The position numbers were made by a program, and so were the translations under genes. From Betaproteobacteria bacterium (lineage in GTDB: Bacteria > Pseudomonadota > Gammaproteobacteria > Burkholderiales > Usitatibacteraceae), in assembly GCA_016720855.1 (NCBI GenBank), contig JADKJU010000005.1:124001-188000 (forward strand): a stretch of DNA of 64,000 bases. Direction: 5' to 3'. The notes under the pieces are model-generated. The model worked only from the letters and a program-made list of their open reading frames with translations. It did no database searches and was not told where the DNA came from. Below are positions 7,008-13,859 of this stretch, piece after piece. The first letter of the stretch is position 1. The number at the start of each line of letters is the position of its first letter.

Positions 7008-8471
7008 GTGGCCCACCGGTTGTCGCTCTCGAGGGCGGCCCACCTGGTCGGCGTGCATCGCAGCGCGCTGCAGAAGATGATCAGCGAGGGCACTCTTGCC
7101 ACCGCCGAGGGGATGGTCACGACCGAAGAGCTGCTGCGCGCTTTCCCGCTCGCGGAGCTCGAGGCCTCGGGCGCCGTCGAGTGGGTCACCCGAATCAAGG
7201 AGGAGTCCTTTGGCCGACGTGTCCGCGAACGCATGCTTGCCTCGCAGGAGATCCTCGCCCAGCGGCTTTTTGCCCAGGGCCTGGAGCTCGCCGAGCTGCG
7301 CCGAACGGTGCAGCGCTACCACGCGCTCGTGGAAGATCTCGAGCGCGGGCTGCGGGAGTCCTTCATGGGGCACCCGGCGCAGCCGCGCACGCTTGCCGCG
7401 CTCGCCGACGGCCTCGGACGCGCCCTGGCCGGTGAGGCCTCGGATGCCGTTGCCGACATCGACGAGGCCTTGCGCGTCATGACACCCCGCGTCGAGGTCA
7501 GGCCCAGCGGCCGCGAGTTCTATGTCGAAGGCCACGACTCGCTCCTGCAAGCCGGGCTCAAGGCCGGGCTGCGACTCTCCTACGGCTGCGAAAACGGCAC
7601 CTGCGGGCTTTGCCGCGCGCGCGTGGTCGATGGCGACGTGCAGCGCATCCGTCCGCACGACTTCACGCTCTCCGAGGCCGAGCGCGCGCAGGGCCACATC
7701 CTGATGTGCGCCTACTCGGCCGTCACCGACGTGAAGCTCGAGACGCTCGAGGCCTCCGGCCCCGAGGACATCCCTCGACAGGAGATCGTGGCTTCGATTC
7801 GCGCGGTAACGCCGCTCGACGAGCACACGCGGCTGCTGCACCTGCAGGCGCCGCGCTCGAATCGCCTTCGTTTCCTCGCGGGACAGTCGGCCAGCCTGGG
7901 CGCCGCGACGGCAGCCGGCGACGTGCAGGGCGCCTACGCGATCGCGAGCTGCCCCTGCGACGACCGCAACCTGCATTTCCACATCGGCCGCGACGAGAGC
8001 GACGCCTTTTCTGTGGCCCTGTTCTCCGGGGACGTCCGCCCGGGCGAACGCGTGACGCTCGTCGGCCCGGAGGGGCGCTTCGTGCTTCGTGGCGACCCGG
8101 GCAAGCCCCTGGTGTTCGCCGCCTGCGACCTCGGATTCGCTCCGGTGAAAAGCCTCGTCGAATACGCGCTCTCCGCAGATGTCGCCCAGTCCTATTCGAT
8201 CGGCTGGCTCGCCACGCGCCCCGGCGGCCACTACCTGGCCAACCAATGCCGCGCGTGGGCCGAGGCTCTGGACGGCTTTGCCTGGCTGCCGCTCACCAAC
8301 GCCGATGCGGCAGCCGGCGCCAGCGAACTGGTGGCGGCGCTCGGCGCCACGACCGACCTTTCCCGCGCCGAGGTTTACGTGGCAGGTCCGGACGCGTTTG
8401 TTCAGGCGGCCGAGTTCGAGTTCCGGTCCGCGGGCGTCGCGCCGGACACCCTCGTCACGCTCGCGATCTGA
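7008..8471 (+). CDS. HTH / [2Fe-2S] ferredoxin / FAD-dependent reductase fusion
   Basis: A 487-aa protein. Residues 1-50 look like a short MerR/excisionase-type helix-turn-helix (SRAAHLVGVHRSALQKMI). Residues 70-155 are helical. Residues 160-245 form a plant-type ferredoxin domain with cluster ligands C194, C199, C202 and C234. Residues 255-487 resemble a ferredoxin-NADP reductase-type FAD/NAD module, though the usual RxYS flavin motif reads AYAIAS. It starts at GTG 7008 behind GGGAGG. Electron transfer for sulfur metabolism is likely; the HTH also allows a redox-sensing regulator. First of five tightly packed genes. Confidence 0.75.
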   Translation: MAHRLSLSRAAHLVGVHRSALQKMISEGTLATAEGMVTTEELLRAFPLAELEASGAVEWVTRIKEESFGRRVRERMLASQEILAQRLFAQGLELAELRRTVQRYHALVEDLERGLRESFMGHPAQPRTLAALADGLGRALAGEASDAVADIDEALRVMTPRVEVRPSGREFYVEGHDSLLQAGLKAGLRLSYGCENGTCGLCRARVVDGDVQRIRPHDFTLSEAERAQGHILMCAYSAVTDVKLETLEASGPEDIPRQEIVASIRAVTPLDEHTRLLHLQAPRSNRLRFLAGQSASLGAATAAGDVQGAYAIASCPCDDRNLHFHIGRDESDAFSVALFSGDVRPGERVTLVGPEGRFVLRGDPGKPLVFAACDLGFAPVKSLVEYALSADVAQSYSIGWLATRPGGHYLANQCRAWAEALDGFAWLPLTNADAAAGASELVAALGATTDLSRAEVYVAGPDAFVQAAEFEFRSAGVAPDTLVTLAI

Positions 8472-8479
8472 CGCCGGCG

Positions 8480-8857
8480 ATGAACGCTTCCGCAAAGCCC
8501 GGTCCACGCATCATCCCGATCACGCCGGCTGGCGACGACGGCGCTGGCGCCTGCAGCGGTTCGGAGTCCTTCGCGCTCATGGTGCTGGGCGATTCGATGG
8601 CGCCGGACTTCGCGGAAGGAGACGTGATCGTGATCGAACCCGACGGTCTCGCGACGAACGGCAGCTTCGTGCTCGCGCGGATCGAGGACGAGTGGGCCTT
8701 CCGCCAGCTGGTCGCCATCGGCGAGCGCTGGCAGTTGCGACCCCTGAACCCCCTTTACCCCACGGTCGATCTGGCCGACCTCGCCGCCGTGCGCGGCGTG
8801 GTGATCCAGAGGACGACACCCGGCAACCGGAAATCGACAACTCGCTTCGGCGAATAG
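8480..8857 (+). CDS. S24/LexA-like peptidase-fold protein without an HTH
   Basis: A 125-aa protein with the S24 signature FALMVLGDSMAPDFAEGDVIVIEPD, containing the expected nucleophile serine in GDSM. The usual catalytic lysine (VKRL in LexA/UmuD) appears replaced: the matching segment is ARIEDEWAFRQL, with Arg in the Lys position. No DNA-binding domain is present. It may therefore be a non-proteolytic structural or signalling relative, or an altered protease. It starts 8 bases after the reductase fusion. Confidence 0.7.
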   Translation: MNASAKPGPRIIPITPAGDDGAGACSGSESFALMVLGDSMAPDFAEGDVIVIEPDGLATNGSFVLARIEDEWAFRQLVAIGERWQLRPLNPLYPTVDLADLAAVRGVVIQRTTPGNRKSTTRFGE

Positions 8858-8873
8858 GAAAAGACGCCCCGCC

Positions 8874-9098
8874 ATGCCCTATTACCTCTACAAGGTCTTT
8901 CCGTTCCACCGCCTCGAGAAGATCGCCGAGATCGGCGCGTTCCCGCAGGCCTCCGCGCAGGCCAAGGCGCTGCGCAAGGACCCGTCCCTGCCCGCGGACT
9001 GCAAGGTGAAGGTGATCTTCGCCGAGGACGAACTGGGCGCCGAGACGCTACTCACCGAAGTGCGCGACACGCCGCCGCCCTTCAATGACGACGATTGA
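8874..9098 (+). CDS. Small hypothetical protein
   Basis: A 74-aa protein (PYYLYKVFPFHRLEKI near the start, an acidic tail ending FNDDD). It has no cysteines apart from one, no signal peptide and no membrane segment. It begins 16 bases after the S24-like gene and its end overlaps the next start by 14 bases. I do not recognise the family; the position implies a role with its neighbours. Confidence 0.65.
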   Translation: MPYYLYKVFPFHRLEKIAEIGAFPQASAQAKALRKDPSLPADCKVKVIFAEDELGAETLLTEVRDTPPPFNDDD

Positions 9099-9528
9099 CA
9101 CGACCGCCACGGCGCTGCCCTGCGTCTTCGCCAGGGCTGTCCTTGCACGGCAAGGGGGCTGCGCTCTCGTGACCCTGGCTCTCGAGGGCGAGACGGAGCG
9201 GCCCCGTTGCGCTTCCCCCGTTGCGAACGCCAATTGCCGGACCCTGCGCGCGCTCATTCGCGAGCGCGCAACGTTCGTGCTGAAGCTTCCGCCGCCGGCC
9301 GCGCCGCTTCCTCATGCCCTGGAGCTTCGCCTGCAGTGCGGCGGCCTGCGCGGCGTGGCCGCCGCCCTTGGCGAACCGGAGGCCCCGCCGGGCGACATCC
9401 ATGCCCTGGTCACGCGGGCGCGCGAAGCCTGCGACGGGCTTCTCGGCATCCCCTTCGCAACCGTGGTGGCTTCCGTGGTGCGTTGGGAGGGCCGGCCGCG
9501 CGCCTCGGGCGGAGGCGTCGTGCCATGA
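9085..9528 (+). CDS. Hypothetical protein
   Basis: A 147-aa protein with two cysteines near the centre (ANANCRTL, LQCGGL) and a Gly/Arg-rich end. It is overlapped at both ends: 14 bases with the 74-aa gene and ATGA with the next gene. This tight overlap is strong support that it is translated. The family is not recognised. Confidence 0.6.
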   Translation: MTTIDTTATALPCVFARAVLARQGGCALVTLALEGETERPRCASPVANANCRTLRALIRERATFVLKLPPPAAPLPHALELRLQCGGLRGVAAALGEPEAPPGDIHALVTRAREACDGLLGIPFATVVASVVRWEGRPRASGGGVVP

Positions 9529-10556
9529 CGCCGTCTCTCGCGCCGCTCATGGCCGCCGTGCAGTCCAACTGCCACCTGTCGGACGCACGTCACGCGCAGG
9601 ACCTGACCCTGTGCAACTACCTGCTCGCGATGCGCGAGTACTACCGCTGGGAGCACGACCTGCCCCTCGATGCCGTGCCGCCGCGCGCCGACGTGGGCCG
9701 CTGGATCGCCGAGCGCGAGGCGCTGTGGGAGTCCCTCGCGCAAGCCGAATGGTCGGGCATCCCGCTGGACGCCGGCCCTGCCGACCCGTTCGACGCCGAC
9801 ACCGTGAACGCGGAACTGGTCCCCAGGGGCCTCGTCTACGGCGCGGGGCGCGGCCGCTTCGGCAAGCCGCACTTCTTCCTTGCGCAGCTCGCGCGGCACG
9901 AGCGCAGGGAGGGCGTCGAGATCCTCGAGGCCGGCTGCGAGTATGTCCGCGACCTGGATGCCGCGCCGGCCGTGCTTCAGGGCGAGCGAATCGTGCTGCG
10001 CCGCGAGGCCTTCCGGCGCTGGCTCTGGCTGAGTGCGGAGGCCTGGGATGCCCGCGCATCCGAAGGCGCGATGGCCTCCGCCCTCGATGCCTACGGATAC
10101 GGCGGGGAGCGTGGCGCGGCTCTCGATCGCATGGCGGAAGCGGAACGGGAGACGCTCATCCTGCACGAGCTGGGCGAACTGGCCGCCGGGCGCCTTCTCG
10201 GCGAGGACTGGGAACGGTTCATGGATGGCCTGGAGGACCGGCGTATTGAAATCACCGCGCGCGCGGTGCGCGACCTGCTCGCCGACTGCCTCGTCACGCT
10301 GCCGACGCTTCTCGCGCGCGAAGCGGTGCCGTCGCTGCATTTCTGGTTCGCGACCTTCTCGGGCCTGCGCCGGGAACTCTTCCCGCGGCTCCTGGCCGCC
10401 CATGCCGCATGGGCCCGGAACGGGAGCGCGGACGCGCTGAACGACGCCCTCGTTTCGGGCCGGGAGCACTGGCTGCGGTTGGCGCGCGCAATGGCAACGG
10501 ACGCGAACGCAGCGAGACAGTTCGCTCTCGAGCCGTGCACGATCACCCTCACCTGA
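9525..10556 (+). CDS. Conserved protein resembling the Sfum_1244 family
   Basis: A 343-aa soluble protein. The N-terminus NCHLSDARHAQDLTLCNYLLAMREYYRWE matches my recollection of a widespread uncharacterised family named after Sfum_1244; two cysteines sit in NCHLSD and TLCNYL (positions about 12 and 24). The remainder is helical with no known catalytic motif. It starts at ATG 9525 overlapping the previous stop and ends the five-gene block, followed by a terminator. The function is unknown; occurrence in anaerobic sulfur and C1 metabolisers hints at a redox-linked role. Confidence 0.72.
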   Translation: MTPSLAPLMAAVQSNCHLSDARHAQDLTLCNYLLAMREYYRWEHDLPLDAVPPRADVGRWIAEREALWESLAQAEWSGIPLDAGPADPFDADTVNAELVPRGLVYGAGRGRFGKPHFFLAQLARHERREGVEILEAGCEYVRDLDAAPAVLQGERIVLRREAFRRWLWLSAEAWDARASEGAMASALDAYGYGGERGAALDRMAEAERETLILHELGELAAGRLLGEDWERFMDGLEDRRIEITARAVRDLLADCLVTLPTLLAREAVPSLHFWFATFSGLRRELFPRLLAAHAAWARNGSADALNDALVSGREHWLRLARAMATDANAARQFALEPCTITLT

Positions 10557-10567
10557 CCCGCAGCTCG

Positions 10568-10589
10568 CCCCTGCCTTTCGCGGCAGGGG
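10568..10589. terminator. Bidirectional hairpin between convergent genes
   Basis: Perfect 8-bp stem CCCCTGCC / GGCAGGGG with a 6-base loop, placed between the ends of the rightward five-gene block and the leftward soeA operon. There is no clear T-run on either side. Confidence 0.55.
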
Positions 10590-10593
10590 GAAC

Positions 10594-11082
10594 TCAACCG
10601 CCTCGCGAAATCAGGTCTTTCGCGGCCGTGCGGAATTCCTCGGCCTTCGCCTCGTCGATCGTGAGCCGGATCAGCTTGAAGCACGATTCGACGGCGGCGG
10701 AGAGTTCATCGCGCGACGTCCCGGCCCCCTCGAGCTTCGCCACGACCTTGCCCGAGCGCTCACCCAGGATGCTCAAGGCCACGTTCACAAGCGCCTGCGT
10801 GGCGGACTTGCCGCCCGCAGCGCCATAGGGTGTCGCGGTGGGCGCGGCCGAAGCCGACGCCGCCCCGTTGCCCCGCGGCGCGGCCAGCCCCCTCGCGACC
10901 AGCTCGTGCAGGGCCGCTGCGAACTCGGGGATGATCGCGCCCTTTCGCTCCAGCTCGCCGACGGTCAAGCGGCCATCGACCAGGATCAGCGCGTGGCGCA
11001 GCGTCCGGGGCAGGCCGTGATCCCGATGGTTCAGCGCCTCGACGCCCGGGGGGGTCTTGGCGAGGATGACATGCGAATCCAT
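10594..11082 (-). CDS. Hypothetical protein, last gene of the soeA operon
   Basis: A 162-aa protein. The N-terminal half (to about residue 70; RTLRHALILVDGRLTVGELE) looks like a winged-helix-type module seen in many proteobacterial proteins of unknown role. An Ala-rich linker (about 72-92) leads to a helical C-terminal domain. No signal peptide. It lies 4 bases after the preceding small membrane protein gene, so the two are cotranscribed. Confidence 0.65.
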   Translation of the reverse strand: MDSHVILAKTPPGVEALNHRDHGLPRTLRHALILVDGRLTVGELERKGAIIPEFAAALHELVARGLAAPRGNGAASASAAPTATPYGAAGGKSATQALVNVALSILGERSGKVVAKLEGAGTSRDELSAAVESCFKLIRLTIDEAKAEEFRTAAKDLISRGG

Positions 11083-11086
11083 CGGC

Positions 11087-11389
11087 TCAGCCCGCGAGTT
11101 CCTCGATGATCCGATAGATCAGCTTCACCGTGATCGCGACATAGATTGCGCCGAACAGGAAGATGAGCGAGACGATCACCTTCATGAGGAGCGGCGGCAG
11201 CATCCCGAAGAACGGTGTCACCAGGTAGCCGAGGGTAAAGAGGATCACGAGCGAGGTGAGAGTCTTCCACGTGTTGCCGACCACGCCCCCCGGGACGTTC
11301 GAACGCAGGGACAGGACGAGCCACAGGCAATAGAACATCACCAGGATGGCAAGCACGCTGATCACGATGCTGATATCGAAGTTCATCAT
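11087..11389 (-). CDS. Small membrane protein, unknown function
   Basis: A 100-aa protein with three hydrophobic segments: about 7-29, 45-66 and 70-93. No cysteines or known motif. It is preceded by a 147-base gap from the DsrC-like gene and followed closely by a soluble unknown, suggesting a membrane-soluble pair. Confidence 0.7.
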   Translation of the reverse strand: MMNFDISIVISVLAILVMFYCLWLVLSLRSNVPGGVVGNTWKTLTSLVILFTLGYLVTPFFGMLPPLLMKVIVSLIFLFGAIYVAITVKLIYRIIEELAG

Positions 11390-11536
11390 TGTTTTTTTCC
11401 TCTTGGGTCATCACCACTTTCACGAGACCGCCGTCGAGTCGCGACCCGTGCGCCTTTGCGTATTTTCCCAAGTCGGCATCGCCGCCATTTGTCCTGCGTT
11501 AAGCTTTCGTTCCAGCCGCACGGCAGTGCCAGGGAT

Positions 11537-11866
11537 CTAGTAGCCCCCCTTGCCAAGGGGCTGGGGAAGTCCCGCCAGCTTCGCTCCCTGCTTGGCCGGC
11601 CCCATCGGAAAGAGGTCGTACAGCGATTTCGAATCGCAACCGGGCAGGATGTCCTGCAGGCCCTTCACCATGTTGCGGAAATTGGGCGTGTGGCCGTGCT
11701 CGCGATATTCGTCCCGCAGGTAGTTCACGACCTTCCAGTGATCTTCCGTCAGTGCGATCCCGTCCGCCGCCGCGATCACCTGCGCCGCTTCTTCGCTGAA
11801 GTCCGCCTCCTTGAGGTAGCCCTCCGCGTCCGTTTCCTTCTCGATCCCCTCGATGACGTATCCCAT
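11537..11866 (-). CDS. DsrC/TusE-family protein lacking both C-terminal cysteines
   Basis: A 109-aa protein with the family fold: DFSEEAAQVIAAADGIALTEDHW, YLRDEYREHGHTPNFRNMVK and a C-terminal LYDLFPMGPAKQGAKLAGLPQP arm. In DsrC the arm carries CysB (KQACK-type) and the penultimate CysA; here these read KQGAK and GKGGY, so both are gone. The only cysteine is in PGCDS. Without them it cannot form the DsrC trisulfide. Cysteine-free homologues have been described as RspA-type, suspected regulators. It starts at 11866 behind AAAGGA. It lies in the soeA operon, not with dsrAB. Confidence 0.88.
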   Translation of the reverse strand: MGYVIEGIEKETDAEGYLKEADFSEEAAQVIAAADGIALTEDHWKVVNYLRDEYREHGHTPNFRNMVKGLQDILPGCDSKSLYDLFPMGPAKQGAKLAGLPQPLGKGGY

Positions 11867-11936
11867 GCAAGTCCTTTCACTGTTGTCCGATGAACAGGCC
11901 CGCTGCGGAGCCTTGCTGAAATCTCGATGCCGCGCT

Positions 11937-12350
11937 CTAGTGACCGCCCCCAACCAGCCCCGAGGCCGCCACCACGATCACCGCCACCTCCAGCGCGCAG
12001 ATCGCGAAGAGCGGGCGCTGGCCGCCGGCCCAGTAGATCGGCATGATCGCAAGGAGGCACGGGACCGAGCAGAACGCGAGCGTGACAATGCCGACCAGCG
12101 TGAGGATGTCGGCCCTATGGATGATCGCAGTCCAGCCCCAGCCGGCCTCGATGCCCACGATCTCGAGAAGCGAGCTTGCCGGCAGGTGCCATAGATCCGG
12201 CAGGCGCTCGTGCGGCACGTGCGGGTCGACGACGCCGAACATGTAGATGGCAAACAGGACGATCAGCATCCCGAGACCCGTATTCGTCCCGATGGACAGC
12301 AGGCGCGCGTAGCGCTCCTGGTCGGGTGCCGTCCGGGCCTGCACGGTCAT
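11937..12350 (-). CDS. Four-segment membrane protein, unknown function
   Basis: A 137-aa protein with hydrophobic segments at about 25-42, 60-72 (weak), 82-106 and 113-132. The segments are separated by a His-containing loop (DPHVPHERLPDLWHLP). Two cysteines lie in TM3 (FCSVPCL). It could be a small quinone- or heme-interacting anchor, but no family is recognised. It lies 7 bases after the SCP2-like gene. Confidence 0.65.
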   Translation of the reverse strand: MTVQARTAPDQERYARLLSIGTNTGLGMLIVLFAIYMFGVVDPHVPHERLPDLWHLPASSLLEIVGIEAGWGWTAIIHRADILTLVGIVTLAFCSVPCLLAIMPIYWAGGQRPLFAICALEVAVIVVAASGLVGGGH

Positions 12351-12357
12351 GCGATCC

Positions 12358-12870
12358 TCACTTCGGGCAGGCGGCGGTGTCGCCGGGTACCTTGCCCACG
12401 AGGAGCAGGAAGCTCTCGAACGGGCCCATGTTGCCCATCGCCTCGCCCATCGGGCCGTCGAAGCTCAGGCGTCCGAACATCATCGCGCGCATGGGGCCGT
12501 ACTCGCCCTTGCCCATCTCGATCCAGCGCTTCGTGTCGGCCGTCATCGCGTAGTCGACGTCGAGGTCCAGCTTGTCGACGGACCGGCCACCCGAGACGCA
12601 CAGCGCCTTGCCATCCTTGCTCGCGATGCGCACCTCCACCTTGGGACTGTCCGTGCAGTCCTTGCGGGCCACCTGCAGTGCCTTGTACCCGCGCTTCTTG
12701 TCGTTGGCCACCCACCCGCTCTCCTGCAGCCCGGCGGTCAATGTCGCGTCCGCATTCCATGCCGTGCAGGCCGCCTTGGCCCATTCCTCCGACATCAACT
12801 CCGGGGCCGCCACGACCGCTCCTGCCGCGGCTGCCAGGACCACCCCACCGATCATTCGAATTGCGCGCAT
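12358..12870 (-). CDS. Periplasmic SCP2-like protein
   Basis: A 170-aa protein with an N-terminal signal peptide (cleavage near VVAAP). The rest resembles the SCP2 sterol-carrier fold often found as stand-alone proteins (VEVRIASKDGKALCV, DYAMTADTKRWIEMGKGEYGP, LSFDGPMGEAM). It has four cysteines in the mature part. A lipid- or quinone-binding periplasmic role is possible. It sits between tauE/safE and a membrane protein gene in the soeA operon. Confidence 0.65.
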   Translation of the reverse strand: MRAIRMIGGVVLAAAAGAVVAAPELMSEEWAKAACTAWNADATLTAGLQESGWVANDKKRGYKALQVARKDCTDSPKVEVRIASKDGKALCVSGGRSVDKLDLDVDYAMTADTKRWIEMGKGEYGPMRAMMFGRLSFDGPMGEAMGNMGPFESFLLLVGKVPGDTAACPK

Positions 12871-12905
12871 CGTCGTACTCCCTCGGTCATGAAATCGAAC
12901 AGCAC

Positions 12906-13859
12906 TCAGGGCCAGATGCCCAGCCCCTTGAGAAGCGCCCTCATGCCCGCGAAGGCAAGCAAGGCGAGCACCAGCTTTCTTATCACCGCCGCGGGCAGGA
13001 CCCGCAGCAGCCTCGCGCCGATCCTGGCGCCCAGCATCATCCCGATCATCGATGGCACCGCGATCATCGGCAGCACGGCGCCCTTGTGCAGGTAAACCCA
13101 GGCCGCCGAGCTGTCGACGAACGACAGGATGAAGCTGGAGGTGCCGGCCGAAACCTTGAGCGGCACGCCCATGAGGAGGTTCAGCGCGGGCAGGTTGGCC
13201 CATCCCGCGCCCAGGCCGAACATGCCGGCCAGGATGCCGATGAAGAAGAAGACCACGAGGCCTGCCGGAGTCCGGTGCGCCTGCCACGAGACTTCGCGGC
13301 CCGTGCTTGGCTCGACGAAGATCCCGTGCATGCCCAGCGCCGCCGAGATCCAGTCGGGCTTGGCCACCTCCGGATACTCGGAGCGCTTCGCGACCGCCAT
13401 CAGGACGACGATCGCGAGGATCGTGGCGCCGAGCGCCACCTGGATCGTATTCGCCGGCATCGCCAGTCCCATCGTCGCTCCCAGGATCGAGCTGGAGGAC
13501 GCCACGACCGCGAGCGGCAGCGCGAGCCGCACGTTGGCCAGACCCGAGCGCAGCAGCGATGGCCCGGCCGCCAGCGCGCTCGCCAGCGCCACGAGGAGCC
13601 CGGCACCGCGGACGAAATCGAGATGAAACGGGAAGAACCCGCCGACGATCGGCACGAACAGCACGCCGCCGCCGACGCCGGCCGGCACCGCGATGATGCC
13701 CAGGACGAAGCACACGCCGAACAGCATGAGCGGCCACGCCCACCAGGGCAGGAGCGCATCGACCCCCGCCGGCGCGATCACGGCGTCCGCGGCCATCGCC
13801 ACCTCGGGCGACGCCGCGAGCAACGCCGCCACGAACGAAAGGACGAACCACCGCCTCAA
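12906..13859 (-). CDS. TauE/SafE-family sulfite/sulfonate exporter
   Basis: A 317-aa membrane protein with about eight to nine hydrophobic segments and the family-typical glycine-rich repeats (AVPAGVGGGVLFVPIV; GMFGLGAGWANLPAL). Family members export sulfite, sulfoacetate or related anions. The start is inferred as TTG 13859, overlapping the soeA stop as TTGA; there is no ATG or GTG nearby before the first membrane helix. Coupling to soeA suggests a sulfite safety valve or sulfite traffic matched to its oxidation. Confidence 0.88.
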   Translation of the reverse strand: MRRWFVLSFVAALLAASPEVAMAADAVIAPAGVDALLPWWAWPLMLFGVCFVLGIIAVPAGVGGGVLFVPIVGGFFPFHLDFVRGAGLLVALASALAAGPSLLRSGLANVRLALPLAVVASSSSILGATMGLAMPANTIQVALGATILAIVVLMAVAKRSEYPEVAKPDWISAALGMHGIFVEPSTGREVSWQAHRTPAGLVVFFFIGILAGMFGLGAGWANLPALNLLMGVPLKVSAGTSSFILSFVDSSAAWVYLHKGAVLPMIAVPSMIGMMLGARIGARLLRVLPAAVIRKLVLALLAFAGMRALLKGLGIWP

